Positions 1 to 11,280 of a stretch of 64,000 bases of DNA are shown here, one piece after another. The position numbers and the translations under genes were made by a program. Source of the DNA: Phyllostachys edulis. Its lineage: Eukaryota; Streptophyta; Magnoliopsida; Poales; Poaceae. Below the pieces are notes generated by a model. It was not told the origin of the DNA and ran no database searches. It was given only the letters and a program-made list of their open reading frames with translations. The stretch is from positions 98,420,284 through 98,484,283 of the forward strand of contig CM070562.1 of assembly GCA_036346405.1 (NCBI GenBank), written 5' to 3'. Numbering within the stretch: the first letter of the stretch is position 1; every line of letters begins with the position of its first letter.

Positions 1-2877
1 TGACGGTGTGAGGCGGCAACTTGCTTGCCATGCCTATGTGATGCATACAAACAAAGATCCTTGATACCTTTGAGTTTAGGCAAACCTCTCATGAGATCAA
101 GGCCGCTAACTCGTGTCGATGATCAAAACCAATGTGCCCCAAACGTCGGTGCCAAAGCCAGATATCGAAGAAGATGCAATCAAACACTTAAGAGATCCGC
201 AAGTTTATCTGTAAAAGTCACCCAAAAATTCTACCAACTCTAGAAATCCCAAAACGAGCTCACCAAAAGAATCAAGCACACGACAGCATTCTTCTTAAAA
301 CGAGTCTCATAGCCATCATCGAGAAGTCAGGAGACGTAAAGGAGATTGTACCTTAGCTTAGACACAAGCGCGACGCCCTGAGAATGAACTTGTCGCTCAC
401 CCTAATCATTCCAGTTCCTTCAATGCGCCTTGTGTATCATCTCCAAAGGTGATGAAGGCATCACCGTTGATCGCAAGTGAAGGAGGTGAACCATCTTGAG
501 TCTCCTAATATGTGGCGTGAACACCGAGTCGATTTAACCATGTGTTCTTCCCCTTCCGCGCCAATCCTCGAAAATCAAGGAACAAAGAGCGATGTGTCTC
601 AACATCAAGTTAGTTAAAAGCGACTTGGGAACCCAAGATCGAGACACTGCTCTGCAAGTAGTATGCAAAGCGAGATGTGCTATCCTTGACTTTATTAGCG
701 CTTCTATTTTGAGCAATGGTAACCGTAACATGAGATGCATCCTGCCTAGGAACATGGTGATGAGCATGTGCAACAAATCCTAGGTCAGTTCTTCTTTGTA
801 CGTGACCATGTCTCATAAAAGCTCTAGGTTGATTAGATGACATTCTAGCAATATTTTTCTTAGCATTCTTCAACCCACGCCAATGTATCTCAACCAAATG
901 TCCACTCTTCTTGCAATAGGTGCAATGGTATTTTGTACCACTGGGAGAAGCACCTTTTGGCTTAAAAGAAGGTTGGACAAACCCCGCAGATTTAAAAACA
1001 GCTTTTTGTGTTGGGTTTTGAATTCAACTAAGCCATTTTCCAAGACCTGAATGACATTAGGCTTGGACATGTCCTGGGCAGAGTTGTATCCTAAACCTTG
1101 CTTCTTAAAAGGAGTTTTAGATTTATCTAGAATCATGTTTAACTGTGTTTCACCATTAGAGAATCTTTCTAAAGTATCCTTGAGATATGCATTCTCTTTT
1201 TCAATATTAGCACATGATTCACAAGTCTTGCCCTTAATGGCTCTAGCATGTTTCTCCTTAAGATGAGCAACTTCAAGCTTATAGGCTGCACAAGAGGCAC
1301 AAGATGTAGAATCAATTGAATCCTTAAGCTTGGCAAACTTAGCTCTAATCGCTTCTAGAATATCCTTAACTTCATGTTCAAGGCTTCTAAGTAAAGAGCA
1401 AAAGCTAGATTTCACATTACCGTAGCATCCAACTTGCTAGAATCTAAGCATTTTTCACATGGAGCAGATTTAACATCAATTAGCTCAGTTCTAGCATTTT
1501 CAAGTTGATGCAAAGCAATATCATGAGCAGATTGCGCTTAGATAGATTCGAGTGCAAAGCATGGCAGATGAACATTCATCAACATCTAGACTCTTAGCAT
1601 TCACAATCTCTAATGTTAAATTCTCGACTTGTGATTCTAGATCCTTGTTCCTAGCCATGGTGAACTTTAAAGCCTTATCCTCGACTAAGCAATTGCTCAT
1701 ACATGTTATCGCATCTAGCTGAAAGGACATCATAGGATGGAAGTACCTCATCGTTGTCATCGACGTTGATTGAGTCGGCCATGAAGCACATGCCGTGAAG
1801 TCCTTGGTCTTCCCTTTCTTGTCTTGAGGATCTCCTCCTCCTTGTCCTCCTCTCTCTCCTGAGTCCACATCGCCCATGGATTGATCTCCAAAGCTGCAAG
1901 GACCCTGTGAGTACTTTCATGAGCTTGGCAAAGATCATACTTGGACTTGCCCCTTGAGGCTTCTTCCAGCAGCAGCTTCTCAATCTTGTGGTTGCCCTTA
2001 CCCTTCAAATTTGGGGCATTGGTCCGGATGTGATATAGCTCTCCACACTCATAGCATGTCACAGGCCACCTCTCTTTCTGTTTCGACATTGTTATATGCC
2101 CGCAGGACTTTCTTGGCTAAAAGAGCTAAATCAGCCTCAGAAGACTCTCAAACTCTTCTTCTTGAATAGCGATAAACACGCAAGAGAAAACCCGTAAGAA
2201 GACTCAAGAACCATCGAGTCCCTTGAAAGGATCACCACCAAAGCCATGTTATCCTTCTTAGGATTACCGCCTTCTTGATCTCATGAGTCTTTAGCTTGCT
2301 ATAAAGCAGCTCCAAAGTGAGATTAGAGAGATCGACGTTTCCTCTATGGCGCTTGCCTTCATCTCCCACTCCTTGGTGTTGATTGCACCCAAGAGGTGGG
2401 TGGCATTCTCAGATTGAGAGTACTCAATGTCAACAAATTTTCATCCGATTGATCACCTTGTTAAAGCGAGTAAAGACGCCATCGATGCTCTCACCAGACG
2501 ATCTCGAATTTGTTGTACTCGCTTGTAGACATTCTCGACGCACATGCTTGATCCGGGACGATCCTCATGGTAAGTTTCGAGGGTGTGCCAAATCTCATGT
2601 GCGGTCGCAAGATTGCAAATCCTATCGCACTCTTGCCTACCAAGTCCAAAGATATAGAAGGTTCTTTGCCTTGTTGTTGTTAGCCAAGAGGGCTACCGGC
2701 TTCGGCAGAGCAACTTCTGCAAAACGAGTGGGATCGAACAACCTCCCATATAGCTTGTCCTTCGCTCTCAAGGAAGACTCGCATGCGATTCTTCCAATAG
2801 GCATAGTCGAGCCCATCAAGACATGCGCTTGGTCGAGTACTTATCCATCGCCAGTTCAAAGGACCTGTTAAGATCAA
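1..2877 (-). pseudogene. Ty1/copia gag-pol remnant (gag, zinc knuckle, protease, pre-integrase domain)
   Basis: Read on the minus strand from 2877 downwards, the first block looks like a copia gag N-terminus (LDYAYWKNRMRVFLES, IWEVV). A zinc knuckle follows near 2050 (CYECGELYHI), in which the last Cys of CX2CX4HX4C is replaced by Ala. Then comes a long Lys/Glu-rich coiled-coil stretch with CASC/CESC pairs and the phrase QLNMILDKSKTPFKKQGLGY (870-1415). A second gag block ends near 610. Near 480-545 a frame reads CSRHILGDSRWFTS, like the protease active-site region of copia elements. At the left edge (150 to 1) the frame reads RLGHIGFD and then GLDLMRGLPKLKGIKDL and HGKQ, the GAG-pre-integrase domain. 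Several frameshifts and stops separate these blocks, so it is not functional. Integrase and RT would lie left of the window. The long coiled-coil gag suggests a SIRE/Maximus-type copia; that assignment is inference. Confidence 0.8.
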
Positions 2878-2890
2878 GATTGAACTAACC

Positions 2891-2902
2891 TGCTCGATAC
2901 CA
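2891..2902 (-). other. Primer-binding site of the left copia element (degenerate)
   Basis: On the minus strand this reads TGGTATCGAGCA, one base short of the initiator tRNA-Met complement TGGTATCAGAGC. It lies between the gag remnant and the LTR edge at 2905, where a minus-strand PBS should be. Confidence 0.7.
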
Positions 2903-2904
2903 CT

Positions 2905-4480
2905 TGTTGGACCTAAAAGGCGACTAGAGGGGGTGAATAGAGCTCAAATTCTTTTTTCAATAAGATTGATCCAATAATAATTTCACTCCAATAGCTATGA
3001 GAGCTATGAAGATCAATATACAAGTATAGCGAAGCCTTGTATTGAATCCTAAACAAACACCCAAAGCACAGAGCAAAGAACAAAAGTTGTGCCGAATCTC
3101 GTGAATCGGTATTACCATCGTTGAAGATGCGGTACTACCTCATCGGTACTACATGCAGCAAAATCGCGGTACTACCTTTTATCCCGACGATGAATGTAAT
3201 CAGCTTGAAAACGAAATCGAAAAATCGTCAGAACTTTTAAACCATAAGGCCAAACTCCACCAAATTTGGAACACACCTTCCTACGGATATTAGGAACCTA
3301 TTCCAATCAAGGATCGCAGAGATCCAAGCCAAAGTTCCTATCTTTTTCAGTTTGAACGAAGTGTGCTTCAAAACCGAGCAAAAATCGAAATATGATCTAG
3401 AGACATGCTCGTGGGTGATTGATGATCAAGATGATCCTAGATGGGTTCCCACATGTCACAGCAAGTTAGATCACGGCAAGAAACCAACTAAAAACTCATG
3501 GATCAAAGAAAGACTCAAAATCATCAAATAGAGAGAAAGAAAGCAAATGAACTCATCTTTGAAAGAACTTTCTTTGATTGATTTGATATGGTATTGGTTT
3601 ACTGACCACTCCATCAATGGAGGACAAAGACTCAATACATGAGCACGAATGAAATCCAACTCTCTAGAACCCTAACCTCCAACTATCAACTCCCTAAGCA
3701 CAAAAGCAAAACTAGGGTTTTCAAAGCAATGAAAGGGTTGGGGTGGTCTGTCCAAAGACACCCCTATTTATAGTGGAGGCTTAGACCTTCTAGAAGAGTA
3801 ACCCTAATGGGCTCCTCAAGGCCCAAAACAAACGGGTCACACACGCACGCATTTTAAAGCGCCGTCTTCAATTCTCTTGACCTAATCCACTTCTTGACGC
3901 ACCGCCTTGCGCCGCTGGTTGGCATTAGGTCACCAAGGCGATTTGGTAAAATTACCAAAATACCCTTCTCGATCCTTTTTGAAGACCGAGTCCCATCTTC
4001 GAAGCACCTCCCATGCTTCGCCACGTAGGTTGATCCACGCTCTCTTCATGCGGCAAGTCTCCCATCCGCTCCCACCAAACCACCATGGCACTTGCACCGA
4101 CCCCGCCGCTTGATCGAACTCCGTCAGACCGAATCGCCTTTGGTCACCTTTTGTCCTCTTGCGCAATGCTTGACTCCATTGACCTCACCCGCATCCTCGA
4201 TCGTTTCTCGACCTCACTCTCCAAGCTTAGTCCCGATCATCTCCGCTGACGCTATTGACCTCCAAGCAACTCGCACATCAATAGACAAAGAAATCGAATC
4301 CGGAACAAGTTCTTCACAACTTGACCCACGTTAGTCAAAACATGCATCATGCAACACATATGCCATGACACCCATGAACTTGACCTAACCCATAACCATT
4401 TTACCAAGATGGCCCAACGATGATTTTCTCGAACATATCCCCATGATAAAGTCGATGTCAATTCGGGCTCATCATTTTAG
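2905..4480 (-). repeat. 5' LTR of the left copia element (outer edge approximate)
   Basis: The inner edge is the TGTTGG at 2905, abutting the PBS. The sequence just inside it (cctaaaaggcgactagagg) is a phrase I associate with grass copia LTRs. A TATA box on the minus strand at 3765-3772 and A/T-rich flanks fit an LTR. The outer edge is set near 4480, where the sequence changes to chromoviral remnants; I could not find a convincing terminal CA or target-site duplication there. Confidence 0.6.
3765..3772 (-). promoter_or_regulatory. TATA box of the copia LTR promoter
   Basis: On the minus strand the sequence reads CTATAAATAGGGGTG, a consensus plant TATA box directed into the element. It lies about 860 bp upstream of the PBS, a plausible U3 position for this LTR. 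Confidence 0.55.
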
Positions 4481-4884
4481 CTAGTGTTAGTGTTGTTTGA
4501 GAAGTGAAATGGTAGCACAAGGATGTGCTAGGATTTTAGTCTATCCAAGAGCTAATCTTCAGAACCTCAGAATCAGCTTGTTGAGTTTGAGTAAGAATTC
4601 TAGTTTTCCCCAGGATCATCTGTGAACAAGATAGTGTCAGTTGAAGATAAGCGAGACAGTCGTTTCAAGATAGCCAAGACCCTCATCATTGTAAAAGGAC
4701 CAGTTCGCCCAAATCGCCATAAGTGAACTGAGTCAATAAGAATTTCAGAAGAGATCAATCATTACTCTAGTGTTCGTACTGCCAGGTATCAGAAAGAACC
4801 TTGATAGCTTTTATCACAGAACATCCAAGAATCAGTGTGTTAAGAAGTTTTGTGTGCACTTCCTAACAGCTAAAGTTTCAAACG

Positions 4885-6149
4885 ATGAATTATCATATTC
4901 GTAATTCAAGGTTGCTATCATGGAGCAACGAAGATGATTTTATTGGATTGAGAACCATGAGGTCGAAATCCGCTCTCTCGGGACAGACCAATATAGTGAT
5001 AGATGCTTTGAATCAGAAGTGCTACCGCAAGAACCTATTGTTCAGTCAGCTAAAGTTACTTATGAAAGTCAGAAGTGGAATTTTAAGTCAGTGCAAGAGG
5101 ATATTTGTTGAACCCTAGAGTTCAAACCGATGCTAGAAAATCAGACTTGACCAGACAATTTTGTTAAAGAAATCTGTCGTTTCATTCCTATTTATATCAC
5201 CGAGTTTGGAGACCGACTAGCAGAGTGGTATACAATAGAGGTTGTATACGACAGAGATGGTATTCGTCAGAATTTGGTTATAGTGCCAGGGATGATCAGT
5301 TTGCAAGATGTGTCAGAAAAGTTAGCATTAGACCGAGGATCCCAGTTTACCTCGTGTCAACAACAGAGTGCCTATGAAGCCTTGGATGCTCATTTTGATT
5401 CGATCTTTGCGTAGACGCTCAACCGTGAGCGAAAAGAAAAGGTTGTACCTTAACTCATAGTACCGGTCAAGCAAGTAAGTGTTCTGTGCAGAGTTCCTCT
5501 ATAGTACCAGTTGCCAGCCAGTTCGCAGTTGTCACCATTTGAAATTCGTAGTGGTTGATTGTAAGTCATTACTCAGCTAAGGGCATATCAGATCACAAAG
5601 TATGTGGATTTTTACATTAATCAAGAAGCAGAAGGCCAAGTGTCTTAAATCCTGAAGGGATTGTGAGTAGCTTAGTTCGAGCAGAAAAGCTACGCGGATT
5701 ATGCAGATTATCACCCTCGCAGCCATGTTCATCCTTTGGATGCTTGTTAAAGATCTGTGTTAAGGATTGTACAACAGAGATGACGGATCGAGATGTGTCA
5801 GTCTGTTCAGATTTCGAAGCTTAGAAGAAGAGTTAGTGGTCAACCTAAGTTATCCGTCAGCAGCAGGATCCCCTCAACTCCAGAAGTGTCTTCGAGCACC
5901 GATCAAGCAGCCCTGTTAGAAGCAATCGAGTTTCAAGATGCCTTTCCTGCCAAGAGCCAGTTCGTCAAGTTCTTGTTGAAGCAAGAAGTTCAGCAAGAAG
6001 AAAGATGTCTTCCCGCAAGCGTTCGGAAGAGCAGTTCTGTCAAAGTCAATCAGTCTGGAAGCCAGAAGAGAACCCGACGACTGAGTTCTTTAACCTATTC
6101 TTTAGCCAGCCTGAATCTCGGGGACGAGATTCCTTTAAGGGGGGAGGTT
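4885..6149 (+). pseudogene. Chromovirus pol 3' remnant (RNase H end, integrase, polypurine tract)
   Basis: Short blocks match the 3' half of a Del/Tekay-type pol. GQTNIVIDALNQK near 4980 corresponds to the end of RNase H. DRGSQFTSC and YEALDAHFDS near 5330-5400 correspond to the integrase core around its second catalytic Asp. The stretch 5793-6188 corresponds to the C-terminal region. A purine tract (aaggggggagg, 6137-6147) lies directly before the 3' LTR. Every block is broken by stops or frameshifts. Everything upstream of RNase H, including the 5' LTR, is missing or unrecognisable; 4480-4885 shows only possible shreds. Confidence 0.7.
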
Positions 6150-9100
6150 TGTAACGTCCCAAAATTTGGCTTTTCAAAAATCTTTTGAGTAGTTTAGGTC
6201 CCTGAAAATTTTCACCAAGTTTATTTGAATTAATAAAGCTTAATTGGAACTTTGATAAATCAAAAACAATTTAATATGATTAATCTCAACATCAATTAAT
6301 ATCAAAACTATTTTATTCTGGTTCTGTGTGCTTGGATATATTTTCTAGATTTTTCTAGAATTTTTCCAAGTGCATTTGCTATTTTCTATTTGCTCTTCGT
6401 GTTTTCTCCTATTTTCTAAAAAGGAAAACTATTTAAAATCTCAGTTAACTCAATGGGGCCGAATTCCCTTTTTCATTTGGCCCGCACCTTCATTTCACCT
6501 TACGCCTTGACCCGTTTCTTAGGCCCATTTCAATGACCCTTTGCGCCTCGTTTCCTTTGTCTTGCGTCTTGATGAAGCCAAGTCGTCGGCCCTTTTTCCA
6601 TTTTCCTTCACGCATAAGCCCGCTCCTTCGACCGATCGGTGCACTCGTTAGCATAGCCCAGACTTCTCGTTTTCTCTTGCGCGTGAGACAGCCTAGCCCA
6701 GCCGGCCGCTCTTTTCCTTTTGCACGCGTGGGCAGGGCCCAACCGAACCAGCCTATTTCTCTTTTCCTGTGCGTGTGCGTGAAAGTCAGCCGTGTGCATG
6801 CACCAGTAGCCCAAGTCACCTGCCGTGCCTTCCTTTTTCCTTGACTCGCTACCCGGTGGGACCAAGCTATGCGCGCACGTGGTCATCTTCTCCACCCGTT
6901 CCCAAGCGGGACTCCCCTGGAGTCCGTTTGCAGCACGCCTGCAGCGCCGGCTCTCTCTTGGACTCCTCCCATCCGGCACTATTTAAGCACCCCAACCGCA
7001 TCATGATCTTCACCCGTTCCTCCTCTCCCAAAGCCCTAATATCTCCTCTTTGATTTTGATCTACTCGCGTCGGATTTCGCTGAAGAACCAAGCGCCGTCA
7101 AAGCCGTTCGTCTTCAGATTGCATCGCCATCGAAGCGTCCCAAGCTGCGCCGTCACCTCCATTGGAATCGCAAGCTTGTGCTCTTCGCTGTGCTTCCTCC
7201 ATCTTCGGTCAAGGATCATCGATTAGCCGTCGCCTTCGTCTTTCCCGAAAACCGATCGCGGCATCCGTTGTCGATCTACAATTCCGGTGAGCCTCTTGCT
7301 GTTTCTTTCGCGTCACTTCATGCCAAATCCTATTCTCATTCAATCTCCGCTTTTGGTTTGACCTCTTAGCCACCGATGTGTCGTCACCAGGCTTCTTCTC
7401 CGTCGCCGGTTATCCCCTTATCGCCGTCGATTCACTCGTCCTCCGGCCACCCCGGGGTTACTTCTGCGATCCCCTCGTCCGTGCTGTCTCGGTGCTCGCC
7501 CTACTTCTCTTCGGGCGCCCTCCATCGACGAGTTCGCTGTCGCCCGCAAGCTCACCGCCGCCAAAGCCTTCACCGTAAATCGTCTCGTCCTTTGTTGAGC
7601 CGAGCCACCACCGTCGAGAGCATCCCTGCTAGGGTTTCGTTTGGTATCTCCTCGAGCCTCTCTTGTCTCCGGTCGCCCTCGCCACCGAGCTTCGTTGTCG
7701 CCAGCCATGGCCGCCGCCCTTCTCTGCTTGTTTTGCTATGAGCCAAATCAGCCGCCAGCTAGACTAGCACCTCACCTTTTTATCCCATGTGGCAGCCATG
7801 TCATGTCTTGGTCAGCAGCCATGTGGCGTGCCAAGATCCAACCCGAACCAAGCATCCTTGAACCCGGTCCACAATGCACCTCCCTATGACAGTGGGCCCC
7901 ACAAGCAAAATCAATTTCCTTTTAAATCTTTTCAGCCGATTCCCTTGCTGACGCCATAAACCCGGAATTTTCAATTGGAAAATAATTCGAGAAATTCCAA
8001 TAATCCAGTTTTAGGGTTTTCTTTAGATTTCTAACTTCCCAAGCCCATATCTTTTGCATCCGAACTCCGTTTGAGCCCATTCAAATTTCTAAATTCATCT
8101 AAATTCTAGATCTATCTATTTGAGATTTTTATTTAATTTTTGGAGTTTGTTTTTCCTCTATTATTTATTTATTTTATTTATTTGCTTTCGTTTGCGAATA
8201 GACGTCGATACCGTGGGAAGTTTTGAAGAAGAAGGAGCACCTCAAGATCAAGATCAGTACATATACCTACTTCAAGGCAAGTTATACCTTTGATCATATT
8301 GAACCCAGTTTTCAAAAGTTATATTGATTTAAATTATTGCATTTACTTTAATTATTTATTTCAATGTTTTTTGGATTAGTTAATATCCAATTTGTTATGA
8401 CCTCCTTGTCTAATTGTATGCCATAATATTTTTTCACCCTAGTTTGGTTTATTTAGTTGGTGCTATTGTATTACCAACGTGGGATGGTTAGATGCGATTA
8501 GATTGCTTAGCCATGCTACGAGTCATCATTTTATGTGAGTCGCAATAATAAACTTGACGCAATAATAAACTTGACTAAGTGACTATGGAACCATTTGATA
8601 AAATTGTGTGTAATGTGTGCTATTACTTGTTGATGGCATATATTGCACTTAACCAACAGGGTGGGAAAAGGTTTTGAACGGGGGCAAGTGGTCTGGTATA
8701 CTTTTGTGGTGGATCTATGTTGGCGGGAATGATAGGTTAGAATTTGGAAGTCTTGCCCCGGTCAATTAAGGACTTAACTTTGTGCGCCATTGAACTGAGC
8801 CTTTCGTACAACCACATGCCTGATTGGACGGGCCTAACTTAGTAAGTTATGGAGTCTTGACATTGATTACTCAGGTTGTAGGTTAGCTGTGTCGGATTGG
8901 GTGGAGGTGTGTACTACCAAGTAGTCGCATCATGGGGCGGTTCGCCATTTTCTTGTCCAACAGTGTGCGTCTGTGGCGGCTAAGCATACCGGGAGTGTCA
9001 ATGTTGAGATGAAGTTTCCGAAAGGTTTTGTTGTGATCAGCTCCGTACAAGCTGACTACATCTTGTGGGTAAAGTGTACAAACTCTGCAGAGTGTTAATC

Positions 9101-9791
9101 AATCTATTCGAATAGCCGCGTCCGCGGTCATGTACATGCTTGGGGATTTCACACGAGGGGTAGATTTTCATAAAACTTGGGATGGGATAGCTGTGTGAGG
9201 TAACTTATGCAGCTATGTGAATAACCTGTTTAGGACATGTGTCTTTGGAAAACAACTGATAAAATTACTATTAGTTATTTGTTTTACTTGTGCTTTCAAT
9301 CTATTATTTGTATTCAAATTGCAAATGTTGTATTTCTGCAAAAGAACCACAGAAGTCATTCCTTTGGAATAAGCCTGCATCTATAATTGCATTTCTGTGG
9401 TATGACTTGCGAGTACGGTGTGTACTCATACTTGCTTTATTAAATCAAGCAGAAGTGAAGGAATCGTCGATCAACAAGGTCTACTTCAAGGATCGTGAGA
9501 ACTAGGTCGCTTACCTGACCAATTGCTGTGGGCATATGGATGGGCTTCACTCGAAGTTATTCATTTATTTTCACGCAGACTTCATTGAGCTATTTGCCCC
9601 TCTGAAGCATTAATTGTAAGCTTTGACCGTAAGGTCTCTACTCTGGTGTTTATTGTTATTTGTCTATTTATTAGCTATCTTTGTATATGGAAATAATATT
9701 TCACTGATGTTGCCACTGTGTGCACTAGCGTGATCCTGGACTAATGCAGTATACACAGAGGGTCCAGAATTGCATATTTTGGGTCCCGACA
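6150..9791 (+). repeat. 3' LTR of the decayed chromovirus (3.6 kb)
   Basis: It starts TGTAACGTCCC directly after the purine tract and ends gggtcccgaCA at 9791, where an unrelated minus-strand gag begins. It shares organisation with the other chromoviral LTRs here: a GC-rich middle, a TATA-like box (TATTTAAG at 6980-6987), an A/T-rich block, then a conserved GTGGGTAAAG segment with consecutive dyads at 9064-9140. Apparent reading frames inside it, such as 7376-7741, are LTR sequence and not genes. No matching 5' LTR lies in the window, so age cannot be read from LTR divergence. Confidence 0.75.
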
Positions 9792-10687
9792 CCTCCCCCT
9801 GCAAACAAGCCAGAGAAACCGCAGTATCGAGGTCTTTTGGTTGATGTAAAATCACTGCTGCTCTAATTTCACTTCTTAATTCGTTAGTGAATTGTGTCAC
9901 AAAAAAATATAGGATCCCAAGTGTGATAAGCAAGCAGATTGTGCATGGATTCATTGAATTTTTCAGGAATTCGGTGACCGTTCCACTATGCTTAAGACGA
10001 TTAAAATAGCAAAATTGTTGCTGGAACTCCTCCCGACCAAAACGCAAATAAATTGCACTAGCAAATTCTTCCCAACTTGTGCATCTAGTATGAGCTTGTG
10101 TTGATTGTAACCATAAGACCGTGTTTCCCAAAAAAAAAAATGCATAGTGGCTACACTAACCCATAAATCTGGACGGGTAGCATACACTCGAAAATACACT
10201 TCAAATTTTAGATGATGGTGGTATGCCCCCAGAGTTTGACTGCCCAACTCCCCGAATCAAATGGAAGCATAGGTAAGGGATGCAAGCCATATGTATCATT
10301 GCTTGGAGGTAGCTTTGGGGTGAGATCCCCCATGGTTTTCCCCCTGTTTTCAGTTGACACGCAGTGGCCATTCGGCCCGTGACCATGGTCACCCTCCTCC
10401 TTAGACTCCTTGGCCTTCAGGTGCTTTGGAATCAGCAACAATGGAGGCAATCCCACCATCTTGATTACTGGGGCTGCTTCGCGAGCCATCTGCTTGACTT
10501 GATCGCGCAACTCCCCCACTTTGTCGCGCAGATCATCCACCGTGGTGACCATCATCTGCTTCCATTCCTCTAGTTCCAGTACCACTGGCTTGATCTCTAC
10601 CATCGATTCTACTAGTGTTTGGATGGTGGCGTTCTGTGCTTGAATCACCCGGGTGAGCGTAGCTATTTCTTGCTCCATGGCTAGCAA
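9792..10687 (-). pseudogene. Ty3/gypsy gag fragment
   Basis: The minus-strand frame from 10687 begins MLAMEQEIATLTRVIQAQNA, a coiled coil of about 80 residues. It continues through HGHGPNGH, STENRGKTMGDLTPKLPP and FDSGSWAVKLWG, typical of the start of many grass Ty3/gypsy gag proteins. A second frame (10131-9664) carries the retrotransposon gag core: SWEEFASAIYLRFGREEFQQ, FNRLKHSGTV, and later LRSEIRAAVILHQPKDLDTA. A frameshift near the A-run at 10128 separates the two. Similarity stops at 9791, where the chromoviral LTR ends. Confidence 0.8.
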
Positions 10688-10750
10688 TTTTTCTTGAGCT
10701 CACGTCTGATACTTGGGTTTCTCCAGATTGTCTCTTGAGCTAGGATCGGT

Positions 10751-10762
10751 GCTCTGATACCA
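10751..10762 (-). other. Primer-binding site of the gypsy element at 9792-10921
   Basis: On the minus strand this reads TGGTATCAGAGC, the exact initiator tRNA-Met complement. It lies 64 bp upstream of the gag start and 3 bp from the LTR edge at 10766. Confidence 0.85.
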
Positions 10763-10765
10763 AAT

Positions 10766-10921
10766 TGTTACGTTTCCGATTTGGAAGAAGATGGGAAGTA
10801 TTGGAAGTAGAGGAGAACTAGATTCAGAGACGAAGACGAGGAAGATATATTGGCTTGGAGGGGAATTTTGTCTTTATATTCGTTCCCCATAACCAGCACA
10901 AATGCCTGACTATTTAAGAAA
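10766..10921 (-). repeat. LTR edge of the same gypsy element (truncated)
   Basis: The inner edge is TGTTACG at 10766 (…CGTAACA on the minus strand), directly beside the PBS. Only about 155 bp remain before the sequence changes at 10922 to a Mutator-like terminal sequence. Confidence 0.6.
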
Positions 10922-11280
10922 GGGAAATTTTGATAAATGCCACTGCTAAGTGCTCGTATCAGAGAATTGCCATCGCTCATTTCGATATTCGAAGGATGCC
11001 ACTGAAAAGCTCTCTTTCTCATAAAAATGCCATCAATATACATATTTCACAAATATTGACGTTATTGCTCCCGTCTTCTTCACATTCCCATGTCTCCTCG
11101 ACTGGATCCAAACTCGTTTTCACCGCCGACACCAAATCATCTCCGTCGCCTCCTCTGGACCGGCGGGGAGCTCATCCTTGGTCGCCGCTCTTAGCCCTCG
11201 CCGATCTTGGCTGAAGCTGCCCTCGCCAATCTTGGCCTCCAGCGCGAAGTCCTTGGTCGCCGCCGCCATGTTGTCCGTGG
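10922..11280. mobile_element. Possible Mutator-like element end with GC-rich insert
   Basis: It starts GGGAAATTTTGATAAATGCC and repeats AATTGCCATC and GATGCCACTG over about 110 bp, the style of many grass MULE terminal repeats. It is followed by 180 bp of GC-rich, exon-like sequence (11100-11280) that I do not recognise. I did not find the opposite inverted end or a 9 bp duplication, so this may be one end only. Confidence 0.35.

Noticed and set aside
2905..4480. Exact outer boundary of the copia LTR
   Set aside because: Candidate CA ends near 4473 lack a matching duplication, and the other LTR is outside the window.
7376..7741. Overlapping Ser/Pro-rich open frames
   Set aside because: They lie in the GC-rich middle of a chromoviral LTR, downstream of its TATA-like box. 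The equivalent place in the other LTRs has unrelated frames.
11100..11280. GC-rich block as a captured exon (Pack-MULE cargo)
   Set aside because: No recognisable protein and no second Mutator end; kept only as a possibility.
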